Assembly (NCBI RefSeq): GCF_042657385.1
Contig: NZ_JBHSLA010000001.1
Coordinates: forward strand, 310,001-374,000
Direction: 5' to 3'
Source: Algorimicrobium hallyeonense
Lineage (GTDB): Bacteria > Bacteroidota > Bacteroidia > Flavobacteriales > Flavobacteriaceae
DNA: 64,000 bases
The notes under the pieces are model-generated. The model had not been told where the DNA came from. It was given only the letters and a program-made list of their open reading frames with translations, and did no database searches. A program made the translations under genes and the position numbers. Shown one piece after another: positions 15,123 through 23,381 of the stretch. How positions within the stretch are numbered: the stretch's first letter is position 1; every line of letters starts with the position of its first letter.

Positions 15123-17966
15123 TTACTTAACTTCAAAATCCACAATTTCCCCTGATACTTGAACACTATAAAGACCTTTTGGCAGGTAGTATGTATCGTT
15201 TTGCGCTTTCGGAATAGTTAAATCCGATTGTTGCTTCATCAGTGCTTTTCTGCCTTTTTCGGTTATCGACAAATCATAAGAAACATAATTGAAGCCGGCA
15301 TCCAAATAAGCAGTTATACTATTTAGTAAATCGTTGTTTGCTGAACGAATTTCAATAGTGTGTTTTCCGGCATCCTTCACATAAACTTTAATACTAGTTT
15401 CTGGCACATAAGGCTCTAAATATTGACTCCAAGAACTTCCCCATCGTGAGGAATAACGCATAGATTCCATAGGAAATACCGTTACATTTTTAGCTAATAA
15501 AGCAGCATTCACTTTTTGAAGCGGCTCAACATTGGCGGTATATAAACTACGGCCATGAGTTCCTAATATTAAATCGTTAGCATCTGGGTGAATAACTAAA
15601 TCATGTACAGCAACAGCTGGCAAACCATTTGAAAAGGCTTCCCAATAATCACCTTGATTAAAGGACACATAAACGCCATTATCAGTCCCGACATATAAAA
15701 TGTTTTCGTTTTTTGGATCTTCCTTAATCACATTTACAGGAGCCATAGGCATATTGGAAGCGATAGCTTTCCAAGTTTTTCCATAGTCATTTGACATATA
15801 TATATAAGTGCTAAAGTCATCCCAGCGATAACCATTGAGTGCTACATAAACGCGTTCCTTTTTATGTTGAGATGCAATTACGCGTGACACCCATAAATCC
15901 TTTGGAAAACTATTAGAAATCAATTCCCAAGAACCACCAGCATTTTTAGATACCTGTACTAAACCATCATCACTTCCAGTATATAGTAATCCGAAATTAA
16001 ATGGCGATTCACTAATACTGGACAAGGTTCCATAGGCAACATTTCCTTTTTTACCGCCATTGGTTAAATCGGGGCTAATGGCTTGCCAAGTGTCACCTTG
16101 ATTCATGGAACGCATGAGTTTATTGCCGCCCAAATACAAGATATCCTGATTATGTGGCGACAACAAGATTGGCGTTTGCCAATTAAAACGATAGGGGGTT
16201 TCGCCTAATTCATGCTTTGGCTGAATGTATTTTCGTTCGTTAGTTTTTCTGTTTATTCTGTAATAATTACCAAATTGATACCCTGTAAAAACGATATTAG
16301 AATTTCTACTATCTATTTGAATTTGCATACCGTCGCCACCCATAAGTTCTTCCCATGCATATTGCCCACTTTGATGCCAACCTTTGCTTTCTCTAGCATT
16401 ATGAGGACCAACCCAAACCCCATTATCCTGCATGCCACCATAAATATGGTAAGGTTTTTCGTTATCGACATTAATAGCATAAAATTGTCCAACGGCATTC
16501 ACATTTAGTTTTTCCCAGTTTTCACCATCGTCATAACTGATATTTAATCCTCCATCATTCCCATCAATTAAATGACCTGATTTTTTAGGATTAATCCACA
16601 ACGCTTGATGGTCAGCATGGACATTTTCGCGACTGATAGATGTGAATGTTTTCCCACCATCTTTCGATTTTAAAATGGGAACCCCTAAAACATAAATCCC
16701 ATTTGCATCTTGGGGATCCACACGAATTTCACCAAAATAGTAACCATAACTAAAGTACAAACCTTCTAAATAATCGTCATGTGTTTTTTTCCAAGATTTT
16801 CCCCCATCTGTACTTTTGTAAACCTCAGCACCAATTACTGGCGTATCAAATAACATAGCATTGGCATCCTCTAAATAATGCGCTAAATCTATGGGTTTTA
16901 CGGTCCCAGTCCGTACGAGTTGCTTCACATTATCTGCGCGATATTTTTCTTGAAAACCATTGGTTTTTAAATAATTATTCAGCTTTTTATCATCTATATC
17001 TAGTAGCTGATTTACGGTCATGGTTTTAAAGTCTTCCTTTGTTAAGCCACGTATTTCGCTTTTTCCTTTTGAATCCGATCTGTGAAATTGGCTATCGTGC
17101 AAGGCGTAAATTATGTTTTCATTAAAAACAGCTAGCCCTATTCTACCAACACCAATTCCCGTAGGAAAACCGCTAGCTTCAGTTGATATTTTTTGCCATG
17201 TATTTCCTGCATCTTCACTTTTATAAATTGCGGAATTAGCACCATTTCCTGAAAAATTCCATGCTTTTCGGTCTCGTGTCCAAGAAGAAGCATATAGGGT
17301 ATTGAAATTATTTGGCTCCTGTTGCACATCTATTATACCACTAGAGTCATCTACAAACAAGGTCTGTTTCCATGTTTTACCACCATCCAAAGTTTTATAG
17401 ATTCCGCGTTCGTTATTAGACGAATATAAGTGACCTGTGGCGCCAACAATAACAGTATTTGGATTATCAGGATTTATTAAAATCCGACCAATATGATGCG
17501 AATCTGGCAATCCAACATGCTCCCATGTTTTGCCATTATCAATAGATTTTAAAACACCAATTCCTGCATAGCTAGAACGCGACGAATTATTTTCGCCTGT
17601 ACCAACCCAAATAGTTCTAGTCGGCCAATGCACAGCAATATCACCTACATTTTGTGTATGGGCCGAATCTAAAATTGGCACAAAAGACGCACCGTTATTT
17701 ACAGTATGCCAAACACCTCCGGAAGCATACGCCACATAAAACTCGATGGGGTTTTCGGGATTCACATCTAAATCCGTTACACGACCACTCATTACCGCAG
17801 GTCCAATATTAGTAAATGGGATATTTTTAACGCGCGATTGTTGCATTAAAACGTGTTTCAGTTCTAATGATTTTTCTATTAAAGTAGAAGGTGTTGCAGG
17901 TTGTTGGCTAAAGGCAGTTGCAACCATTAAAACAAAGCCATAATTGATTAGCTGAAGGCATTTCAT
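15123..17966 (-). CDS. Secreted Asp-box (BNR/VPS10-like) beta-propeller protein
   Basis: A 947-residue exported protein. I choose the ATG at 17964-17966 because it begins a clean signal peptide (MKCLQLINYGFVLMVATAFS then QQ). The frame extends 20 codons upstream, but that adds a second hydrophobic stretch. About ten Asp-box motifs of the form S-x-D-x-G-x-x-W are visible, including SIDNGKTWEH, TLDGGKTWKQ, SEDAGNTWQK, STDGGKSWKK and SNDYGKTWKA. This indicates two propellers of the VPS10/sialidase-like fold. Asp boxes mark a fold, not an activity, and no sialidase catalytic set is evident. The C-terminal ~100 residues form a separate beta domain. Confidence 0.82.
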   Translation of the reverse strand: MKCLQLINYGFVLMVATAFSQQPATPSTLIEKSLELKHVLMQQSRVKNIPFTNIGPAVMSGRVTDLDVNPENPIEFYVAYASGGVWHTVNNGASFVPILDSAHTQNVGDIAVHWPTRTIWVGTGENNSSRSSYAGIGVLKSIDNGKTWEHVGLPDSHHIGRILINPDNPNTVIVGATGHLYSSNNERGIYKTLDGGKTWKQTLFVDDSSGIIDVQQEPNNFNTLYASSWTRDRKAWNFSGNGANSAIYKSEDAGNTWQKISTEASGFPTGIGVGRIGLAVFNENIIYALHDSQFHRSDSKGKSEIRGLTKEDFKTMTVNQLLDIDDKKLNNYLKTNGFQEKYRADNVKQLVRTGTVKPIDLAHYLEDANAMLFDTPVIGAEVYKSTDGGKSWKKTHDDYLEGLYFSYGYYFGEIRVDPQDANGIYVLGVPILKSKDGGKTFTSISRENVHADHQALWINPKKSGHLIDGNDGGLNISYDDGENWEKLNVNAVGQFYAINVDNEKPYHIYGGMQDNGVWVGPHNARESKGWHQSGQYAWEELMGGDGMQIQIDSRNSNIVFTGYQFGNYYRINRKTNERKYIQPKHELGETPYRFNWQTPILLSPHNQDILYLGGNKLMRSMNQGDTWQAISPDLTNGGKKGNVAYGTLSSISESPFNFGLLYTGSDDGLVQVSKNAGGSWELISNSFPKDLWVSRVIASQHKKERVYVALNGYRWDDFSTYIYMSNDYGKTWKAIASNMPMAPVNVIKEDPKNENILYVGTDNGVYVSFNQGDYWEAFSNGLPAVAVHDLVIHPDANDLILGTHGRSLYTANVEPLQKVNAALLAKNVTVFPMESMRYSSRWGSSWSQYLEPYVPETSIKVYVKDAGKHTIEIRSANNDLLNSITAYLDAGFNYVSYDLSITEKGRKALMKQQSDLTIPKAQNDTYYLPKGLYSVQVSGEIVDFEVK

Positions 17967-18087
17967 AAAAAAAGGAGTGCTTAATTGAATAAAATTGAAA
18001 ATTAAACATAAAGCAACTAGCATCAAAATTTGGTGTTAAAATTAACCAAAAGTGATGTGATATTTTTCTTAACTATCTTGAAACATG

Positions 18088-18095
18088 TAACTTTG
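18088..18095 (+). promoter_or_regulatory. Predicted -7 promoter element for the aminopeptidase P gene
   Basis: TAACTTTG matches TAnnTTTG and lies about 100 bases before the ATG at 18197, giving a long leader. No good -33 TTG is present. Confidence 0.4.
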
Positions 18096-18196
18096 AATAA
18101 ATCAAAATTAAGCACATGAAATGAGCGCTTTAAAAACATTATTACCAATGATAATTTTTTTATTGCGAAAACATGTGACAATTAAAAAACAAACAC

Positions 18197-19489
18197 ATGA
18201 AATACCATCTTATAGACAATCAACTCTTTATTAAAAACAGAAAAAACTTTATGGCGCAAATGAAGTCCAATAGTTTAGCTGTTTTTAATTCGAATGACGT
18301 ATACCCTATTGGTGCAGATAGCACCATTCCATTTCAACAAGACCGAAATATATTTTATTTAAGTGGTGTAGACCAAGAAGATAGCATCTTGGTCCTATTT
18401 CCAGATTGCCCAAACCCAAAGCATCGAGAAATACTATTTGTTACAGAAACCAACGATCATATTGCGGTTTGGGAAGGTGAGAAACTAACCAAAGAAAAAG
18501 CGTTTGAAACGTCTGGTATAAAAACCGTTTATTGGCTACAGGATTTTGATAAAATTTTTAAAGAAGTCATGGCACAATGCGAAACGGTTTACATAAACAC
18601 CAATGAGCATTATCGTGCTAATACCGAAACGGAAACACGTGAAGACCGTTTTAATAAAAAACTAAAAGAGCAGTATCCAGCTCACAGTGTAGCCAAAAGT
18701 AATCCTATCTTACAGCGTTTACGTTCCGTAAAGGATAAGATTGAATTGGACATCATGCAACAAGCCTGTAATATTACAGAAAAAGGTTTCCGCCGTCTTT
18801 TAAATTTCGTGAAGCCTGGTGTTATGGAATATGAAATTGAAGCGGAGTTAATGCACGAATTTTTAAGAAATCGTTCTAAAGGGTTTGCCTACACACCTAT
18901 AGTAGCGTCTGGAAATAATGCCAATGTGTTACATTATATTGAGAATAATCAAGAATGTAAGGCTGGCGACTTAATCCTATTAGATGTAGGTGCAGAATAC
19001 GCTAATTACTCGAGTGATATGACGAGAACTATTCCTGTTTCAGGAAAGTTTAACGACCGACAAAAAGACGTTTATAACGCGGTAAATCATGTAAAAAAAG
19101 AAGCTGAAAAAATGCTAGTTCCCGGAACTATTTGGGCGGATTACCATGTAGAAGTTGGTAAATTAATGACGTCTGAACTTTTAAAATTAGGTTTATTAGA
19201 CAAATCGGATGTTCAAAATGAAAACCCTGATTGGCCAGCCTACAAGAAGTATTTCATGCATGGAACGTCTCATCATATTGGTTTAGACACGCATGATTAT
19301 GGTTTACTTCATGAACCTATGACAGCGAATATGGTCTTTACAGTAGAACCTGGGATTTATATTCCTAAAGAAGGTTTTGGTATCCGTTTGGAAGACGATT
19401 TAGTGATTCAAGAATCTGGAGCACCGAAAAACTTAATGGGCAATATCCCTATTGAATTGGAAGAGATTGAAGATATTATGAACTCATAA
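18197..19489 (+). CDS. pepP: Xaa-Pro aminopeptidase (aminopeptidase P, M24B)
   Basis: A 430-residue cytosolic M24 metallopeptidase. An N-terminal AMP_N domain (about 1-135) precedes the pita-bread catalytic domain. Metal ligands are visible in order: Asp in LLDVGAEYANYSSDMTRT (two Asp), His in HGTSHHIGLDTHD, Glu in FTVEPGIY and Glu in GIRLEDD. It removes N-terminal residues preceding proline. No signal peptide is seen. It is monocistronic and ends in a bidirectional terminator shared with brnQ. Confidence 0.93.
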   Translation: MKYHLIDNQLFIKNRKNFMAQMKSNSLAVFNSNDVYPIGADSTIPFQQDRNIFYLSGVDQEDSILVLFPDCPNPKHREILFVTETNDHIAVWEGEKLTKEKAFETSGIKTVYWLQDFDKIFKEVMAQCETVYINTNEHYRANTETETREDRFNKKLKEQYPAHSVAKSNPILQRLRSVKDKIELDIMQQACNITEKGFRRLLNFVKPGVMEYEIEAELMHEFLRNRSKGFAYTPIVASGNNANVLHYIENNQECKAGDLILLDVGAEYANYSSDMTRTIPVSGKFNDRQKDVYNAVNHVKKEAEKMLVPGTIWADYHVEVGKLMTSELLKLGLLDKSDVQNENPDWPAYKKYFMHGTSHHIGLDTHDYGLLHEPMTANMVFTVEPGIYIPKEGFGIRLEDDLVIQESGAPKNLMGNIPIELEEIEDIMNS

Positions 19490-19511
19490 AAATTAAATCT
19501 TAAAATTTCAT

Positions 19512-19546
19512 AAAAGCCTCATTAATTTTTATTGGTGAGGCTTTTT
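19512..19546. terminator. Bidirectional terminator between pepP and brnQ, inside the brnQ 3' end
   Basis: AAAAGCCTCA (19512-19521) pairs with TGAGGCTTTT (19536-19545). A and T runs lie on both sides. The right arm encodes the last codons of brnQ, whose stop is at 19522-19524. Confidence 0.8.
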
Positions 19547-20814
19547 GGTTGAAATATATTAACAATCACAAAAGTCAGCAAAGCTGGCAACACCCAACCC
19601 AAACTATGATTTGCTAACGGAATACTATTCAAGACACCTTGTAAATTATTTACAGGGATTAAAAACTTTAAAAAATCGGGAATACTGAAAATAAATGTGA
19701 CCAATACAACGGCTTTAAAAACAGTTTCAGAAGCAAATTTTTGTGGCAACACATTCAACAGAATCAACACAATAGTATTAGGGTAAATAAACATAAGTGC
19801 TGGCAACGCGATATCAATAATAAAGGCCACATTATAACTCCCAACAATAACACCTATTAGGGATGATAACATAGCCGTTATAGTATATGCTTTTCTAGAA
19901 TCCTGGAATAAGCCACTAACATAATCAGATGCGCCCGTTATAATACCAACGGCAGTTGTAAAACATGCCAAAGCGACTAAAACACTCAAAAAAGTGGTTC
20001 CTATATTACCCAACGTTAATTGACTTAAACTGGTTAAAACTTCCGTTCGGGTTGCATTTTCCGAAAAACTGGCTTGCAACAAATACCCACAGATTATAAG
20101 GCCGGCATAAATAATGAATAGTCCGAAGCCTGCAATGAATCCAGCTTGAGAGATTAGTTTTTTCTTTTCTTCGAAAGTACCTTCTCCATACGTTTTTAAA
20201 GACAACACAATAACAGCACCAACCACAACACCAGCAATAGCATCAAAAGCTTGATAGCCTTCAAAAATTCCAGATGTTATTAGCGCAAATGATGAACTAA
20301 CAGCCGTAGTAACTGTTTCTGATGAGCCGCCATAAATTCCTAAACCAATTATGATTAATAATATGATAACAATTAGAGGCGTTAAATATTTACCAATTAA
20401 ACTTAAAAGGCGCGAGCGATTCATAACAAACAGAAAAACCAAGGCGAAATAAATACAGCTTGTTAGTAAGGTAGACGAATCAAAAAATGGTACAATTGCC
20501 ATTTCATGTGTTACAGAAGCTGTTCGTGGTGCAGGTAAAGCAACGGCAATGGCATACATAAACACACAATAAACCGAACTAAAAATAGGTGATACTTTTT
20601 TGCCAAAATCGAACATAGTGCCTTGCAATTTAGCATGCGCATATATTCCTAAAATGGGGATTATAACAGCTGTTAAAGCAAAACCAAAAGCTACCAAATA
20701 CCAATTCCCTCCCGCTTGCACGCCTAAATATGGCGGTAGAATTAAGTTACCTGCTCCAAAAAATAATGAAAAAAGTGCAAAAGCAACAATAAAGGTTTGT
20801 TTGGTTTTATTCAT
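19522..20814 (-). CDS. brnQ: Branched-chain amino acid carrier (LIVCS family)
   Basis: A 430-residue inner-membrane transporter with about twelve hydrophobic segments and the N-terminal LIVCS signature FFGAGNLILPPYLG. It imports leucine, isoleucine and valine with Na+ or H+. The start is set at the ATG at 20812-20814 (MNKTKQTF); six upstream codons would add only MFFRNY. It stands alone, convergent with pepP. The final codons overlap a bidirectional terminator stem. Confidence 0.93.
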   Translation of the reverse strand: MNKTKQTFIVAFALFSLFFGAGNLILPPYLGVQAGGNWYLVAFGFALTAVIIPILGIYAHAKLQGTMFDFGKKVSPIFSSVYCVFMYAIAVALPAPRTASVTHEMAIVPFFDSSTLLTSCIYFALVFLFVMNRSRLLSLIGKYLTPLIVIILLIIIGLGIYGGSSETVTTAVSSSFALITSGIFEGYQAFDAIAGVVVGAVIVLSLKTYGEGTFEEKKKLISQAGFIAGFGLFIIYAGLIICGYLLQASFSENATRTEVLTSLSQLTLGNIGTTFLSVLVALACFTTAVGIITGASDYVSGLFQDSRKAYTITAMLSSLIGVIVGSYNVAFIIDIALPALMFIYPNTIVLILLNVLPQKFASETVFKAVVLVTFIFSIPDFLKFLIPVNNLQGVLNSIPLANHSLGWVLPALLTFVIVNIFQPKSLTNKN

Positions 20815-20865
20815 ATAATTTCTGAAAAACAAAAATGGATTATTAAATAAAGATTTAAACTCTGT

Positions 20866-20873
20866 TATCTTTG
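20866..20873 (+). promoter_or_regulatory. Predicted -7 promoter element for the alpha/beta hydrolase gene
   Basis: TATCTTTG matches TAnnTTTG, 17 bases before the ATG at 20891. The -33 element is not clear. Confidence 0.5.
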
Positions 20874-20890
20874 TCCAAGATACTTTAAAA

Positions 20891-21664
20891 ATGATATTAG
20901 ACTATAAAGGTACTTCTGTTTTTTATTCCGACCAAGGCAAAGGAACACCAATCGTTTTGCTTCACGGATTTTTAGAAAACAGCACGATGTGGGAACGCTT
21001 AATTCCGAAACTTATCCAGACCAATCGGGTAATTGCCATTGATTTATTAGGACATGGTAAAACGGGTTGTTTGGGATATATTCATAGCATGGAACTGATG
21101 GCTGAAATGATTCATGCGGTTTTAGTTCATTTAAAAATTGATAAAAGTATTTTTATTGGTCATTCCATGGGTGGCTATGTGGCATTAGCTTTCGCTGAAA
21201 AATTCCCCACTATGATATTGCGATTATGTTTAGCGAATAGTACGGCAAAGGCAGATAGTCCTGAACGAAAAATAAATAGAACACGTGCTGTAAAAGCGGT
21301 TAAGCAAAACCACCGAGCTTTTGTTAGTATGGCTGTTACTAATTTATTCGCTTTAAAAAACCAGTCTTTACTTACTAACGAAATTTCTCATGTCAAAAAA
21401 GAAGCACTAAAAACACAGCAACAAGGTATAATAGCTGCTCTGGAAGGCATGAAAATCAGAGCTGACCGAACTGATATTCTCAAAACAGCTATATTTCCTA
21501 AATTACTAATTATTGGTCGTAATGATACGGTTATTCCATGTGATGATCTTGTAAAGGAAGCCGAAGAGACAAATACTAATTTTGTCATTTTTCCTGATGG
21601 ACACATGAGTTATATTGAAAATGAAAGTTTATTCCTACATGAAATTGTGCATTTCATCGAATAA
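20891..21664 (+). CDS. Alpha/beta hydrolase
   Basis: A 257-residue soluble alpha/beta hydrolase. The oxyanion region is LLHGFLEN, the nucleophile Ser92 sits in GHSMGG, the acid is Asp212 in GRNDTVIP and the base is His238 in PDGHMS. The triad is therefore complete. Substrate cannot be read from sequence. BioH-, lipase-, peptidase- and dehalogenase-like members share this pattern. A small Zn-ribbon protein gene follows on the same strand. Confidence 0.88.
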   Translation: MILDYKGTSVFYSDQGKGTPIVLLHGFLENSTMWERLIPKLIQTNRVIAIDLLGHGKTGCLGYIHSMELMAEMIHAVLVHLKIDKSIFIGHSMGGYVALAFAEKFPTMILRLCLANSTAKADSPERKINRTRAVKAVKQNHRAFVSMAVTNLFALKNQSLLTNEISHVKKEALKTQQQGIIAALEGMKIRADRTDILKTAIFPKLLIIGRNDTVIPCDDLVKEAEETNTNFVIFPDGHMSYIENESLFLHEIVHFIE

Positions 21665-21727
21665 TTATTGATTTTAACGGTTAAAGTGTTTTTTTTGATA
21701 GCTTTATGGAACCCAAAACCAAAAAGA

Positions 21728-22006
21728 ATGAAACCTACTAATCAAAAAATCGCTTTCATACCGAAATTATATTGCAATATTTTTGGTCATGATTTTCACG
21801 TTTCGCGAAAAGTAACTTTACACGTTAAAGAGTACCAATGTAAGCATTGTAAAAAGCAAGCCACCACTAATGGAAATGGTAAGCTTACGGAACTGACTCC
21901 AAAATTTATGGAAATAAACAGTATCCTAGAGCAAATGTATTCACGTCGCGCTTTGCGCTTAGCCTCTAACAGCTACACAGACAATACACTACGAGTTACG
22001 GGTTAG
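21728..22006 (+). CDS. Small zinc-ribbon-like protein of unknown function
   Basis: A 92-residue cytosolic protein. I choose the ATG at 21728 (MKPTNQKIAF) over the upstream TTG at 21668 because the extra 20 residues look untranslated. The core has C16-x4-H21 (CNIFGHDF) and C38-x2-C41 (CKHCKK), a plausible single zinc site resembling short zinc-ribbon proteins such as DUF1660. The tail is basic (MYSRRALR). Function is unknown; nucleic-acid binding is a guess from the fold. It converges with thiL, with only 12 bases between the two stops. Confidence 0.65.
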   Translation: MKPTNQKIAFIPKLYCNIFGHDFHVSRKVTLHVKEYQCKHCKKQATTNGNGKLTELTPKFMEINSILEQMYSRRALRLASNSYTDNTLRVTG

Positions 22007-22018
22007 TTGCAAAACGGT

Positions 22019-23068
22019 TTATTCGTCATTAAAACTCTTCCAACCTTGAGCTTTTAATTGAATTTTAGTTTCAGCACGCGTAACTAAATGCATGCCAGCG
22101 CTAGCTTCTTGCATAAAACCTATAACACTAAAATTAGGATTTGCTTGTATTTTAGGGAAATCTTCTTGCGCAATGGTGAATAATAATTCATAGTCTTCAC
22201 CACCATTTAAAGCAACAGTTGTGCTATCTATATTAAATTCTTCGCAGGTAGAAATTACTTGAGGATCTAGAGGGATTTTATCCTCATATAAATCGCAACC
22301 TACCGCGCTGTGTTTACATAAGTGTAATATTTCAGATGATAATCCATCACTAATATCAATCATAGACGTTGGTTTCACCTCCAATTCTTTTAATAAAGTA
22401 ATAATATCTTTACGCGCTTCTGGCTTTAATTGCCTTTCAACAATATAGGTATATTGGTCTAAGTCAGGCTGACTGTTTGGATTCACTTTAAACACGGCTT
22501 TCTCGCGTTCTAAAATTTGTAATCCCATATAAGCACCACCCAAATCTCCTGAAACCACTAATAAATCATTCGGTTTAGCACCACTTCTGTAAACGGCTTC
22601 ACCTTTAGCAACTTCTCCTATTGCGGTAACGGAAATTAATAATCCAGACGTCGAGGAAGTCGTATCACCACCAACTACATCCACACCGTATATATTGGCT
22701 GCTGTATGAATGCCTTCATATAACTCTTCCAAGGCTTCTAGCGGAAATCTATTAGAAACCGCAATGGAAACTGTGACTTGAGTTGCCAAAGCATTCATAG
22801 CATAAATATCCGATAAATTTACCATAATGGCTTTGTAACCTAAATGTTTCAGAGGCATATAACTTAAATCGAAGTGCACGCCTTCCACTAATAAATCGGT
22901 AGAAACAACGACTTGGTTTTCACCAAAATCTAAAACAGCCGCATCATCACCTATACTTTTTATAGTTGATTTTTGAGTAATTTTAAAGTTGGATGTCAAA
23001 TGATCTATTAGAGCAAATTCGCCTAAATTCTCTAATTGGGTGCGTTGTTGATTTTTATCTTCTATCAT
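22019..23068 (-). CDS. thiL: Thiamine-monophosphate kinase
   Basis: A 349-residue ThiL of usual length. Visible landmarks are the N-terminal GEFALIDHL, the metal-binding GDDAAVLDF, the DLLVEGVHFDL loop, VVGGDTTSS and the C-terminal ISDGLSSEI and NGGEDYELLF motifs. It phosphorylates thiamine monophosphate to the active diphosphate in the cytosol. No other thi gene is in the window and no TPP riboswitch is seen upstream. A -7 element almost abuts the start codon. Confidence 0.95.
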   Translation of the reverse strand: MIEDKNQQRTQLENLGEFALIDHLTSNFKITQKSTIKSIGDDAAVLDFGENQVVVSTDLLVEGVHFDLSYMPLKHLGYKAIMVNLSDIYAMNALATQVTVSIAVSNRFPLEALEELYEGIHTAANIYGVDVVGGDTTSSTSGLLISVTAIGEVAKGEAVYRSGAKPNDLLVVSGDLGGAYMGLQILEREKAVFKVNPNSQPDLDQYTYIVERQLKPEARKDIITLLKELEVKPTSMIDISDGLSSEILHLCKHSAVGCDLYEDKIPLDPQVISTCEEFNIDSTTVALNGGEDYELLFTIAQEDFPKIQANPNFSVIGFMQEASAGMHLVTRAETKIQLKAQGWKSFNDE

Positions 23069-23072
23069 AATG

Positions 23073-23080
23073 CAAAAATA
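23073..23080 (-). promoter_or_regulatory. Predicted -7 promoter element of thiL
   Basis: The minus strand reads TATTTTTG, four bases before the thiL ATG. The transcript would be leaderless or nearly so. Confidence 0.5.
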
Positions 23081-23199
23081 AGAAGCTTGGAGTTATTTGT
23101 AGCCATGTTCATCTAAAAAAATAAGATCATGACTAAACACTAAATTCATTTTTAACACAAAAAAAAGCTTAATGCCACCTGTTTTACTAAATAATCCGT

Positions 23200-23207
23200 T
23201 AATTTTG
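23200..23207 (+). promoter_or_regulatory. Possible -7 element for the MbnP/MbnH operon
   Basis: TAATTTTG matches TAnnTTTG. No TTG sits at the proper -33 distance, so support is moderate. Confidence 0.35.
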
Positions 23208-23381
23208 TTCAGATTAAACAATGAAATCTTGTAAAGTCCAAGTTAATTTAAAATATGACATATAATTCATGTTTTAATTTAATATCCAGTCTTAATCAAA
23301 GCAATAAAATTGCACGAAAATCGTTTATAATTAAAATTCAATGCGGTGTATAATACCCTTTAAGCCGCAACAAAAAAACCT

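Larger units (their letters stand above)
23069..23381. other. 313-base divergent intergenic region between thiL and the MbnP/MbnH operon
   Basis: No gene is visible. It holds a minus-strand -7 element for thiL at 23073-23080 and a plus-strand TAATTTTG at 23200-23207. The latter would give the downstream operon a leader of about 170 bases. A weak 5-bp hairpin (TGCGG / CCGCA, 23342-23369) lies just before the ATG at 23382. No riboswitch is recognised. Confidence 0.5.

Noticed and set aside
15123..18026. Longer start of the Asp-box protein at 18026
   Set aside because: It adds a second hydrophobic stretch before the clean signal peptide that begins at 17966.
18121..18234. 37-codon frame upstream of and overlapping the aminopeptidase P start
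   Set aside because: It overlaps a good gene in another frame, has no recognisable features and would hinder translation of pepP. Kept only as a weak possible leader frame.
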